Notes: a model not told the origin generated them from the sequence alone. Counted from the first letter of the stretch, positions 1-7,042 are shown. The stretch is 50,453 nt of DNA from an uncultured Actinomyces sp. (GCA_915063485.1 CAJZDJ010000002.1:1-50453); one strand, 5' to 3'. Made by a program: numbers and translations.

Positions 1-79
1 CACCATACCTAGTCAGAGATAAGCCAACTTCACTATTGACTGAAAGCTCATCGATGTTGGAACCGTACCAAATGTCTGT

Positions 80-356
80 CTAAACCACAACGTGGTGGGA
101 AAGCGCTGGGCGCAGCCGAGACAAAGTAGAGCCCAACGACGTGGTTCCCGTCCAGGGAAAATACTTCTTAGTGAACAGCTCCTCGTCGCTGAAACTCTCA
201 ATGAGTTCGACGGTCTGAGTGTGGCTCGCCGTGAGTAACGCTTGGATTTCATCTAGCGACACATCTTGGTAGTGCTCCCAGATTTCCTGGTTCAAAATTG
301 GGGCGCATGGAGTCAATGAGTGCTTGCAGCTTGCTCCACTGTGTGGTGGTTGCATC
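80..356 (-). pseudogene. ClbS/DfsB-family four-helix protein, decayed fragment
   Basis: Read on the minus strand, the C-terminal half of this family is plain: IWEHYQDVSLDE, then IESFSDEELFTKKYFPWTG and TTSLGS. The frame then breaks. Just after GGCTCT one base seems to be missing, because the next frame continues SYFVSA as the family does, before similarity ends. Further upstream a short piece of the N-terminus (KLQALIDSM) lies in another frame and is joined directly to the C-terminal half, so the middle is deleted. The reading frame ends at a stop at 80. Family members are about 170 residues and include the colibactin self-protection protein ClbS; no activity is expected here. It lies at the edge of the prophage remains. 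The identification is from motif recall and the gene is clearly broken. Confidence 0.72.
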
Positions 357-444
357 TTAAGAGTTCTGTTTTCGTTTTTGCCCGGGCCACGTCTCAATTG
401 CAACACGGACACACGGAAGGGAGCAATCGAGAAAGGTCGCTCTG

Positions 445-1005
445 ATGGCGAAAGATGGAACGAACCGAGGCGGACGCCGCGTCCGTGCGGGCGCGAAACC
501 TGATCCGTTGAACGAGAAGCTCGCAGCAGGACGCCCAACCACACGGCTTGAGGATCCGCTGAATGAGCCGTTCAATTTCGAAGGCAGCGATATTGGGGAC
601 GGTGCGGTGCTCGCCGGGGAGACCATGCCAGAACCCTCCGACTACCTCTCCGAGGTTCAGCGTGATGGGAAACCGCTCGGTGCTGACCTGGTCTACCGCG
701 AGACGTGGCAGTGGCTCGATGCTCGTGGCTGTTCCCAGTTCGTCGCACCGCGCTTGATCGAGGCTTATGCGCAGGCGTTCGCGCGTTATGTGCAGTGCGA
801 GCAGGCGATCTCCCGCTTCGGCTTGCTGGGCAAGCATCCGACGATGAGCGCAGTTATCGCGTCTCCGTTCGTTGCGATGTCGCAGTCGTTTGGTAAGCAG
901 ATGAACGTGTACTACTACGAGATTTACGAGATCGTCCGCGCCACCAGCCAGACAGGTCGAGGAAATCGCGCTACCCGTGCCGCAGGCGGCGTCCTTCGAC
1001 TTTAG
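445..1005 (+). pseudogene. Phage terminase small subunit (P27-like), C-terminus replaced
   Basis: The start ATG follows a fair ribosome site (AGAAAGG). The protein opens with DGTNRGGRRVRAG, a basic DNA-binding-type N-terminus seen in small terminases of actinobacterial tailed phages, and carries the conserved core FGLLGKHP, ASPFVAMSQSFGKQMN and YEIYEIVRA. The small subunit would recognise phage DNA at the packaging site and hand it to the large subunit. After about residue 165 the expected ending (a polar tail after IVxxNC) is gone. Instead the frame reads 21 arginine- and glycine-rich residues that are probably out-of-frame translation of a different gene. No large terminase, portal or capsid gene follows. 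A diverged second copy lies at 6468. I read this as the left edge of a large internal prophage deletion. Confidence 0.75.
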
Positions 1006-1045
1006 CCTGCCAATTCTTGAGGTCTTGACTGACCCAACCATGTAG
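953..1045 (+). pseudogene. C-terminal scrap of a second phage gene, joined out of frame to terminase
   Basis: In the frame shifted by one from the terminase gene, the same DNA reads QVEEIALPVPQAAS followed by FDFSLPILEVLTDPTM and a TAG stop at 1043-1045. This has normal protein composition, unlike the terminase-frame reading of the same bases. It lies directly before the holin terminator, where the last tail or base-plate gene would sit in a tailed phage. I infer the 3' end of a late structural gene brought next to terminase by deletion; the family is not recognised. Confidence 0.5.
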
Positions 1046-1070
1046 CCCAGTGCTACACCGATTTTTTGAT

Positions 1071-1102
1071 GCCTTCACCCGTGTCGGGTGAGGGCGTTTT
1101 TT
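1071..1102 (+). terminator. Rho-independent terminator upstream of holin
   Basis: A 10-bp stem (GCCTTCACCC pairing with GGGTGAGGGC, one G-T pair) with loop GTGTC is followed by GTTTTTT. It would close the late structural transcript before the lysis genes. A smaller hairpin (TGTAGC/GCTACA) lies just upstream at the stop of the scrap gene. Confidence 0.8.
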
Positions 1103-1134
1103 ATGCCCACCCACCCCTTGGAAGGAAACACTCC

Positions 1135-1602
1135 ATGTCTTTGAACGCTCTCTGGCACACCATCCAAGCCGGCATCGCCAGCCTCGGCGCATGGCTCGCC
1201 GCCTACCTCGGCGGACTCGACGGCCTCGTCTACGCGCTGATTGTCTTCGCGATCGCCGACTACATCACCGGGGTGCTGGCCGCCATCAACGAACGCCGCG
1301 TCAGCTCAGCAGTCGGCTTTCGGGGCATCTCCCGCAAGATTCTCATCTTCACCCTGGTTGGTCTCGCGCACCTGATCGACACCCAAGTCATCGGCACACC
1401 CAGCATGCTACGGGCAGCGGTCATCTTCTTCTACCTGTCCAACGAAGGCATCTCCCTGATCGAAAATGCCACCCGCCTCGGTCTGCCGATCCCCGCCCAA
1501 ATGCGAGACGCCCTCGACGCGATCGCCAACCGCGCCGACAAACGACCACCCCTCACCAACACCGACCCAACTGAAACCCATACCGATAAGGAGCAGCGCT
1601 GA
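1135..1602 (+). CDS. Phage holin (TcdE/Cph1-like)
   Basis: A 155-residue protein with three hydrophobic stretches: roughly residues 10-27, 31-52 (LVYALIVFAIADYITGVLAA) and 68-100, then a hydrophilic, charged tail. The order and the DYITGVLAA segment fit holins of the Cph1/TcdE class, which make holes in the cytoplasmic membrane late in infection so that the endolysin reaches the wall. The ATG at 1135 is preceded by GAAGGAAA at good spacing, so I prefer it to the longer upstream reading. It overlaps the amidase gene at TGATG, showing tight translational coupling. Both lysis genes look intact although the rest of the phage is gone. Confidence 0.88.
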   Translation: MSLNALWHTIQAGIASLGAWLAAYLGGLDGLVYALIVFAIADYITGVLAAINERRVSSAVGFRGISRKILIFTLVGLAHLIDTQVIGTPSMLRAAVIFFYLSNEGISLIENATRLGLPIPAQMRDALDAIANRADKRPPLTNTDPTETHTDKEQR

Positions 1603-2267
1603 TGAAGAACTGGAACACGCTTGAGGCTGACATCGACCTCATCATGAACACACACTACACACCCGGCAGGAACGGTCGGCAGATCGATAAGGTTATCATT
1701 CACCACAACGCAGGCAACCTCACCATCAGGGGCTGTTACGACGTCTGGCAAACCCGTCCAGCTTCCGCCCACTACCAAGTCCAAACCGACGGCACAATCG
1801 GCCAGCTCGTGTTGGATCGTGACACCGCCTGGCACGCAGGAAACTTCGCCGCCAACACCACCAGTATCGGCATCGAACACGCCGACATGACCAGTGATCC
1901 ATGGACTGTATCCGAGGCGTGCCTTGATAACGGAGCACACCTCGTCGCGGCCGTTTGCAAGTTCTACAAGCTCGGCCGCCCGGCCTGGGGTAAGAACGTG
2001 TTCGGGCACAAAGACTTCTCTGCCACGGCCTGCCCGGCATCTCTTGCTGGCTCCCAGCACGCCGCCTACATGGCTCGCGCCCTGTACTGGTACGACCAGA
2101 TGACCGGCACGGCTCTGGCACCAGCTCCTGCACCAGCGGCGAACCTGGAAACCATGGCAGACGCCGTCATCCGAGGCGAGTACGGAAATGGTGCCGAGCG
2201 CCGCAACCGCCTCGGCCACCTCTACGACGCCGTGCAGGCCATCGTGAACCGCAAGCTCGGCTACTAA
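1602..2267 (+). CDS. Phage endolysin: N-acetylmuramoyl-L-alanine amidase with CW_7 domain
   Basis: A 221-residue endolysin. Residues 25-150 form an Amidase_2 domain: the VIIHHNAG segment gives the first zinc histidine, then HYQVQTDGTIGQLV, WHAGN and GIEHADM, and GHKDFSATACP near residue 140 gives the remaining ligand residues. This enzyme cuts the bond between muramic acid and L-alanine. After a proline-alanine linker (APAPAPAA) the last 40 residues match the Cpl-7 type wall-binding repeat (CW_7): MADAVIRGEYGNG, then RRNRL and YDAVQAIVNRKL. There is no signal peptide, so export depends on the holin. A ribosome site (AAGGAG) lies inside the holin 3' end. Single wall-binding repeat; full-length and probably functional. 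Confidence 0.93.
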   Translation: MKNWNTLEADIDLIMNTHYTPGRNGRQIDKVIIHHNAGNLTIRGCYDVWQTRPASAHYQVQTDGTIGQLVLDRDTAWHAGNFAANTTSIGIEHADMTSDPWTVSEACLDNGAHLVAAVCKFYKLGRPAWGKNVFGHKDFSATACPASLAGSQHAAYMARALYWYDQMTGTALAPAPAPAANLETMADAVIRGEYGNGAERRNRLGHLYDAVQAIVNRKLGY

Positions 2268-2290
2268 CCCAAGCAGCCACCACGGCACAC

Positions 2291-2335
2291 AGCGCCCTCA
2301 CTTATCCCGACCCTGGGGTGGGTGGGGGCGCTTTT
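2291..2335 (+). terminator. Terminator of the lysis cassette
   Basis: An 11-bp stem (AGCGCCCTCAC with GTGGGGGCGCT, one T-G pair) closes a loop of about 19 bases and is followed by TTTT. It lies 24 bases after the endolysin stop. Confidence 0.78.
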
Positions 2336-2480
2336 GTCGTTTCTGGCCTCTTTTCCATCGGTTCCGGATGTGGTGAATCCGTCGATACGCCGAGTACCCC
2401 GTCCGGTTTTGCCTGCTGCCACGCCCTACAGGTGAAAGGCCCTCTTTGGGCAGACGGGCGATAGGACGGTGACGGCTGCG

Positions 2481-3038
2481 ATGACACCACTGGAGACACG
2501 ACGGATTGAAAACCTGCGGCGTGCAGGATGGGGATATAAGAACATCGCCGCGTTCTGCGGAATGTCGCGTGAGGCAGTGCGCGCGTACTGCCTGCGTGAG
2601 AATCTCGAGGCCGACCCCGAATTAGTTGAGCAGGTATGTGCCTGGTGCGGGCTAGCTTTAAGCGGGCGCAGCAACAGTGCTCGTTTTTGCTGTGCATCAT
2701 GTTGTTGGAGTGCGTGGAACGACAAACACCAGCGCACCTCCGACCACGCGCGCCCATGCCAGGCGTGCGGTAAGGACTTCATCAGCGCGAAGAAGCGGCA
2801 GAAGTACTGCTCGCACTCGTGTTACGTCCGGGCACGCTTCGCTACCAAGGGTGGCCGGGCTGCCCAGCTCTCACCGACACCAGCTACTACGAAATCCACG
2901 CCAAGCAGGCGGACCAGAACTATCGCCGGTATGAGCGTGACTCTGAGATCAACAAACGCTACGGGGCTGCCTGGCGCAAGATCCGCGCCGCCTATGTCGC
3001 CCCCCTCTGCGAGATGTGTGAGAAGGAAGGGCGGTTGA
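2481..3038 (+). CDS. HTH and double zinc-finger phage protein, 3' end probably frameshifted
   Basis: Residues 1-45 are a sigma-like helix-turn-helix (ETRRIENLRRAGWGYKNIAA, then MSREAVRAYC). Two short zinc knuckles follow, each CxxC...CxxxC: one at CAWCG...FCCASC and one at CQACGKDF...YCSHSC. Similar small proteins are found in phages and conjugative elements of actinobacteria and firmicutes and are thought to bind DNA; the target is unknown. ATG 2481 is preferred to GTG 2469, though both are possible. After ATKGGR the frame runs about 220 bases over the HNH gene in a different frame and yields serine-, threonine- and arginine-rich sequence of no recognised kind. The true product probably ended near 2860 before a small deletion or frameshift. 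Confidence 0.6.
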   Translation: MTPLETRRIENLRRAGWGYKNIAAFCGMSREAVRAYCLRENLEADPELVEQVCAWCGLALSGRSNSARFCCASCCWSAWNDKHQRTSDHARPCQACGKDFISAKKRQKYCSHSCYVRARFATKGGRAAQLSPTPATTKSTPSRRTRTIAGMSVTLRSTNATGLPGARSAPPMSPPSARCVRRKGG

Positions 3039-3205
3039 CGCCGGTGGCTGAGGTCCACCACATCCTGCCCTTATCTCACGGCGGCACGCACGACAAGGCG
3101 AACCTGATGAGCTTGTGCAAGCCGTGTCACTCGCGCCAAACCGCGAAAGATGACGACCGGTGGAAAAACACAGGTTCCGGTCCTGGTCAGGTGTACACCT
3201 ACTAA
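2819..3205 (+). CDS. HNH endonuclease (phage packaging region)
   Basis: The frame encodes YRRYERDSEINKRYGAAWRK, then PLCEMCEKEGRLTP, EVHHILPLSHGGTH, NLMSLCKPCH and DDDRW. This gives the HNH signature (double histidine, central asparagine, terminal histidine) with two CxxC zinc pairs. Phage HNH nucleases of this size stand beside the terminase genes and help cut DNA at the packaging site. The start is uncertain: GTG at 2819 falls inside the upstream gene and the first 20 residues may not be native. No intact terminase follows. Instead a short spacer leads into a DUF1906 gene, and the next terminase-like gene is 3.2 kb away. Confidence 0.82.
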   Translation: MLRPGTLRYQGWPGCPALTDTSYYEIHAKQADQNYRRYERDSEINKRYGAAWRKIRAAYVAPLCEMCEKEGRLTPVAEVHHILPLSHGGTHDKANLMSLCKPCHSRQTAKDDDRWKNTGSGPGQVYTY

Positions 3206-3370
3206 AAATTTATGGCTGTACATCCACCGCCTACCCCTGGCCCCGCTGTGGGGAGGGGCGGATCCGATCTCTACAGGCTCGTGGGGTTTCAGCGGGCGTG
3301 GCACCTCGCGCACAAACACGGCGAATCAAACGGGGTATTAACCCCCTCGTGTCTCAGTTGATGCATTTTC
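3206..3370 (+). other. Spacer after HNH gene, possible relic of the phage packaging site
   Basis: No gene is seen. It holds the GC-rich run GGGGAGGGGCGGATCC and a CTCTACAGG stretch, of the kind often found between HNH and terminase genes in cos phages. That placement is the only support for calling it a packaging-site relic. Confidence 0.3.
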
Positions 3371-3417
3371 TGTGAGCTTGGGCCCAATGTTGCGTTCAAC
3401 TCGCTTTACACAATCTT

Positions 3418-3435
3418 CCGCCACATATGTGGCGG
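3418..3435. promoter_or_regulatory. 18-bp perfect palindrome upstream of DUF1906 gene
   Basis: CCGCCACATATGTGGCGG has no loop, so it looks more like a site for a dimeric DNA-binding protein than a terminator. It lies 41 bases before the preferred GTG start at 3477. Confidence 0.5.
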
Positions 3436-3476
3436 TTGTTCATTCACCGATCACCGACAAGGGAAGGACATTTGTC

Positions 3477-5054
3477 GTGGATGAGATGGTTTACAAGACA
3501 CAGCAGTGGCTTAACGCAACCTACCGGGGTAAGACCGGTTTTGGGTCTGTTGCGGAGACCGGGGCAACCGGCTGGGATACAATCAATGGCTTGATTCGTG
3601 CGTTGCAGATTGAGCTGGGCATCACTGCGACTGCGAACAATTTTGGGCCGGGCACACAGTCACGTTTCACTTCACGTTGGCCTAATGGACTCAGCAAGAA
3701 CAGTGCTGAGAGCAACGTACATGGGATCATTCAGGGCGCACTGTGGTGTAAGGGCTATCCGGCCGAATATGGCGGTATAACTAGGAAGTTCACGGACAAT
3801 GTGGCCTCCTCAGTCGCGAAACTCAAACGCGACATCGGCTTGCCTGATAGCTCTTCGACTATCGATGTTGAGTTGATGATGGCATTGCTGTCGATGAAGC
3901 AATTCCGCCTGCTTTCTGACTACGGCGGCAAAGCGTCGATCCGTTCAATCCAGCAAAGCATTAACCGTAACCACAGGGCATATACAGGAATTTTGCCGAC
4001 CGATGGTCTCTACGGTCGTGAGATGAACACCGGTTTGATTCAAGTGCTTCAGAAACTGGAAGGGTTCAGCCCTTCGCAGGCGACAGGAAACTTTGGTCGC
4101 GGGACCCGTGCTCGTTTGCAGACGATCAGTTCAGGTAGCGGCAATTGGGCATGGCTGGCAAGCGCTGCTCTGGTATGTAACGGTCAGGCCTCCACGGTTA
4201 CCAGCAGCTGGAACTCGGCAATGGCCTCTCAGGTTCGCTCCTTCCAGGCACGCTACGCGCTTCCGGTTGCAGGAGTGGTTGACCCGACAACATGGATGAG
4301 TCTGCTCACCTCCAAGGGAGACCCGGACCGTGCCTGTGTTGCCTGCGATACCCGTTTTGAGATCACCGATGAGCTTGCTCAACATCTCAAAGCCGACGGT
4401 TACAAGATCGTTGGACGTTACCTGACAGAACCCGGTCAAGACGGACTGGCAGAGAGCGAATACTTCAAAGCGATCCGCACCAGGGAACTACGACGTATCG
4501 TGTCCCACGGGCTGCAGTACTTCCCGATTTTTCAGGAATACTCCACCAAACTGTCCCACTTCAGCACAGACAACGGGCATCGGCATGCTAAACAAGCACA
4601 AGCAGCTGCCCAGCGTCTTGGAATACCGCAGACGGTCATCTATTTCGCTGTTGACTACGACGCCACTGACCCTGAAGTTACCAGCACCATCCTGCCCTAC
4701 TTTGAAGCAGTAAAGCAGAGCCTAGGCGGCGGATATAAGGTCGGAATCTACGCATCTCGAAACATCTGCGCCCGAGTCGTTAAAGCAGGTTACGCTGTCG
4801 CGCCGTTTGTCTCCGATATGTCTACCGGATTCTCTGGCAACCTAGGATTCCCGATCCCCGATGGATGGGTCTTCGATCAGTTCGACGAGATCCACGGCTA
4901 CCACGGTAAATGGGATCTAGACCGTGTTGCATTTTCCGGACGAATCGGCGCGGTTGGAAGTATGCAGAAAAGCAGCCAACCTAGTAAACCGTCTCAACCG
5001 TATACTCCGCCGCCTGTTCCTAGCCTTAATGGGCTAGATACCTTCGAATCATAG
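3477..5054 (+). CDS. DUF1906 glycoside-hydrolase-like protein with peptidoglycan-binding repeats
   Basis: About 525 residues from GTG 3477, chosen because GGGAAGG lies 7 bases upstream; ATG 3486 is a second option. Residues 1-290 hold repeated peptidoglycan-binding-like units (VYKTQQWLN, IRSIQQSIN, MASQVRSFQARY with VAGVVDPTTW). Residues 300-500 are a DUF1906 TIM-barrel: KIVGRYLTEPG, FPIFQEYST, VIYFAVDYDA, YKVGIYASRN, VFDQFDEIHGYHGKWDLDRV. This lysozyme-like superfamily acts, or is thought to act, on the cell wall or glycans. No signal peptide is visible. The end is a proline-rich linker (QPYTPPPVPS) then TAG. The next 284 codons stay open in the same frame, so this may be the front part of a longer protein. 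Composition is lower in GC than neighbours, which fits transfer. Confidence 0.82.
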   Translation: MDEMVYKTQQWLNATYRGKTGFGSVAETGATGWDTINGLIRALQIELGITATANNFGPGTQSRFTSRWPNGLSKNSAESNVHGIIQGALWCKGYPAEYGGITRKFTDNVASSVAKLKRDIGLPDSSSTIDVELMMALLSMKQFRLLSDYGGKASIRSIQQSINRNHRAYTGILPTDGLYGREMNTGLIQVLQKLEGFSPSQATGNFGRGTRARLQTISSGSGNWAWLASAALVCNGQASTVTSSWNSAMASQVRSFQARYALPVAGVVDPTTWMSLLTSKGDPDRACVACDTRFEITDELAQHLKADGYKIVGRYLTEPGQDGLAESEYFKAIRTRELRRIVSHGLQYFPIFQEYSTKLSHFSTDNGHRHAKQAQAAAQRLGIPQTVIYFAVDYDATDPEVTSTILPYFEAVKQSLGGGYKVGIYASRNICARVVKAGYAVAPFVSDMSTGFSGNLGFPIPDGWVFDQFDEIHGYHGKWDLDRVAFSGRIGAVGSMQKSSQPSKPSQPYTPPPVPSLNGLDTFES

Positions 5055-5063
5055 GTTCTTCCA

Positions 5064-5918
5064 TTGCTCACGGAACTGGAAAGCGCTGCCGGAAAATACC
5101 GAGAATCATCGCCCGACCCCATGAAACGGCATCGACCTGAAGCAGTCCTCGAACTAGTACTGTCCTACCTGACAATGGTGTACCTCCAACATCGGAAGTT
5201 TGCTCTCGCTGCAGGCGCATGGACACCAACAGATTTCCATGACTATTTGCGCAAGAACCACGGGGAACTGGTCAGTAACCTCGACCGATTCATTGGAGTG
5301 CAACGAATCGAATTCACTGATTCCCACCATCGAGGGAAGAACGATCTTGCCCACATGGCATACACCCTCTTCTGCTACCGCTACATCAGCCCGTCTCCAG
5401 ACTCCTGGACTGGCTGGGGAGGCGACCTCGCTACGGGTATGGCAGACCTTCACTCACTGATGGTCAACCACCCAACCTTGGACCGCCAGCTAGCCGCTAA
5501 CGCACTCATCGGCTCTGATCCTAGCGAGGTTGACACTTATCTCACACAAAATGGGGTTGATGCACAGAAACTGCAGGTGAACTGCAACTTCACCGACATG
5601 TGTGACGACGCGGATGCGATCCTGCTTCGCGACATGCTCTTAGAAAATCCGCCAGCTGACCTCCATGCACTTTCGGATGCGATGATCTCCTATTACGGCG
5701 AAATCATTGATCAGAACCGATACTCCGCCTACGAGGCTGATGGGTTGGACTACTCCTCCCAAACGGCATTAGCTGCAAGTATCTGTAATGCTATGAATAG
5801 CTTCGGTACACACATTTGGCGGGCTGGACTACTCGAACTTGCTGGAGACTCGACTGAAGAAGAGCGCCAGGCTTGTTGCAACGCGTTGGCTGGATACCTG
5901 TTGGCGCGATCACGCTAA
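5064..5918 (+). CDS. C-terminal part of the DUF1906 protein, or a separate unknown protein
   Basis: No named domain is recognised. The protein is acidic and mostly helical, with landmarks WTGWGGDLATGMADL and DMCDDADAILL. It begins 9 bases after the TAG of the DUF1906 gene and in exactly the same frame. The only nearby starts are TTG 5064 or ATT, and no ribosome site is seen (the upstream bases are ATAGGTTCTTCC). Actinobacterial DUF1906 proteins often end in a helical region with a gallery of similar landmarks (a GWAGDL-like motif then a DDxDA-like motif). I therefore infer that one gene of about 820 codons was split by a single amber codon, or is read through. If translated alone the product would be about 284 residues, cytosolic. 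Confidence 0.55.
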   Translation: MLTELESAAGKYRESSPDPMKRHRPEAVLELVLSYLTMVYLQHRKFALAAGAWTPTDFHDYLRKNHGELVSNLDRFIGVQRIEFTDSHHRGKNDLAHMAYTLFCYRYISPSPDSWTGWGGDLATGMADLHSLMVNHPTLDRQLAANALIGSDPSEVDTYLTQNGVDAQKLQVNCNFTDMCDDADAILLRDMLLENPPADLHALSDAMISYYGEIIDQNRYSAYEADGLDYSSQTALAASICNAMNSFGTHIWRAGLLELAGDSTEEERQACCNALAGYLLARSR

Positions 5919-5929
5919 GGGGAAGATCA

Positions 5930-5972
5930 AGTTGGGTGCGGCCGAAGAGTCATCCTTCCGCCGCACCCAACT
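5930..5972. terminator. Hairpin between convergent genes, probable bidirectional terminator
   Basis: A 13-bp perfect stem (AGTTGGGTGCGGC with GCCGCACCCAACT) encloses a 17-base loop; AAGGGG and CCCCTT outside can extend it. It overlaps the last codons of the minus-strand gene. No strong U-run follows on either strand, so activity is uncertain. Confidence 0.55.
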
Positions 5973-6435
5973 GCCCCTTCCTTCGGAACCAGAAATACCG
6001 CGTAAGCACCGTTGCGACTGACACGATTATGGGATAAGCCAAGTAGACAATTCTGCCGTCGTGGAGGTAGTACGCTAGCCGGCCTTCTACTACAGGCCCA
6101 ACACTCGCCGCTGCCGTGAGCACCGTCAAGACGATAATGGAGGGCAGCCTCAATGTCGTGAAAAGCTTGCGGTTAGCAATCACTGCGTAGCCAAGAACAT
6201 TCAAGACTCCACTAATATCGAGCAGCACTAGACCAAACCACGTTATCTCACGCAGTGGCCCGACATTTTTTCCACTCTCGATAAAAACTGCGTGCTGGTT
6301 TGCGATAAGCCAACAGTCGATAGCCACCAGCACAGCGAAAAGCAGCCCAAACTTCAGCACCTGGACGCCCTGAGGCGACAAAGCCTTCTCGAGCGCCCCT
6401 AAAGCTTCTCGCAGCAGTTGCCGTACCTGTTCCAT
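5950..6435 (-). CDS. Four-helix membrane protein of unknown function
   Basis: A 161-residue protein starting at ATG 6435 (the longer reading from 6486 lacks a ribosome site and overlaps the next gene). A short amphipathic N-terminus (MEQVRQLLREALGALEKAL) is followed by four predicted membrane segments: about 30-48, 70-95, 105-127 and 135-155. The end is basic (RYFWFRRKGQ). The family is not recognised. It lies between a DUF1906 gene, to which it converges, and a decayed terminase gene, from which it diverges by 32 bases. A cargo gene carried by the prophage is possible, but nothing in the sequence shows a role. Confidence 0.55.
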   Translation of the reverse strand: MEQVRQLLREALGALEKALSPQGVQVLKFGLLFAVLVAIDCWLIANQHAVFIESGKNVGPLREITWFGLVLLDISGVLNVLGYAVIANRKLFTTLRLPSIIVLTVLTAAASVGPVVEGRLAYYLHDGRIVYLAYPIIVSVATVLTRYFWFRRKGQLGAAEG

Positions 6436-6467
6436 ACTTCTATTGGACCACAACACCCGGGAAAAGC

Positions 6468-6971
6468 ATGGCTCGTGATGGCACAAACCGGGGCGGACGC
6501 CGCGTCCGCGCAGGCACCAAACCCGAGCCCTTGGCAGACCGCCTGGCTGACGGCCGCACCGACAGAATCCTGGCTACCGATGAGATGCCCGAGCCCTATG
6601 ACTTCACCAGTACCGACACCGACAAAGGCTGCGCGCAGTTCGTTTCAAAGCGTCTGCTGGAGGCCTATGCGCAGTCGTTCGTGCGGTTCATCCAATGCGA
6701 GAAAGCCATTTCCGATTTCGGGCTGTTGGGTAAGCATCCGACAACGGGTGCTGCGATCGCGTCCCCGTTTGTGGCCATGTCGCAGAGTTTTCAGAAGCAG
6801 GCGAATGTGTTGTGGTACGAGATTTTCGACATCGTCAAAGCCAACTGCACCCAGACCGCACCCACACGGAAACAACGTCGAAAAGTATCAAGCGCTGGGA
6901 AGCAGGGAATCCCCCTTTTGGGCCCTTACGGGCGTTCGCTAACGCAGCGGGCGCCCGTCTGTGTTTGTTAA
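6468..6971 (+). pseudogene. Second terminase small subunit copy, internally deleted and C-terminally replaced
   Basis: It shares its opening (RDGTNRGGRRVRAGTKP) and core (AYAQSFVRFIQCEKAISD, FGLLGKHP, ASPFVAMSQSFQKQ, YEIFDIVKANCTQ) with the copy at 445. A 17-base block, GGCGGACGCCGCGTCCG, is identical in both (469-485 and 6492-6508). Compared with copy 1 it lacks a middle block including the VYRETWQWLDARG segment, so the fold is unlikely to be complete. After NCTQ the expected ending is lost and the frame reads basic residues over a different gene (see 6878). The differences across the shared part show that it is not a recent duplicate. It came from a related but distinct phage, or from an old duplication. 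Confidence 0.72.
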
Positions 6972-6976
6972 CACCT
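6878..6976 (+). pseudogene. XRE-type HTH C-terminal fragment
   Basis: In the frame shifted by one from the terminase copy, the DNA reads SIKRWEAGNPP, then LRAFANAAGARLCLLTP. This is the usual ending of a Cro/CI-type helix-turn-helix (recognition helix with RWExG, then the ALGARL-like helix). The N-terminal half is missing, so it is a scrap of a repressor or antitoxin-like gene joined to terminase. Short, so the assignment is moderate. Confidence 0.45.
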
Positions 6977-7042
6977 TTTTTGCACTTGATGCAAATATGC
7001 ATTGGGTGCAAAATTGTTTCCCGTGAAACACTCTGTGAAACA
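6977..7042 (+). promoter_or_regulatory. Promoter and operator region of the tetR-MFS operon
   Basis: A 36-base imperfect palindrome spans 6977-7012: outer arms TTTTGCAC and GTGCAAAA, inner arms ATGCA and TGCAT, three mismatched bases on each side between them and four at the centre. Within it lies a promoter-like pair, TTGATG (6985-6990), 17 bases, CAAAAT (7008-7013). A second inverted repeat follows (TGTTTC 7014-7019 with GAAACA 7025-7030), and GTGAAACA is repeated at 7035-7042. This layout suggests self-repression by the TetR protein. Confidence 0.62.

Noticed and set aside
1431..2288. 285-codon open frame antisense to the endolysin
   Set aside because: The sense strand has clear Amidase_2 and CW_7 motifs; the antisense product has no recognisable fold.
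3206..3417. Attachment site or integrase remnants
   Set aside because: No integrase coding sequence and no direct repeat with a tRNA gene was found; the only tRNA is 20 kb away.
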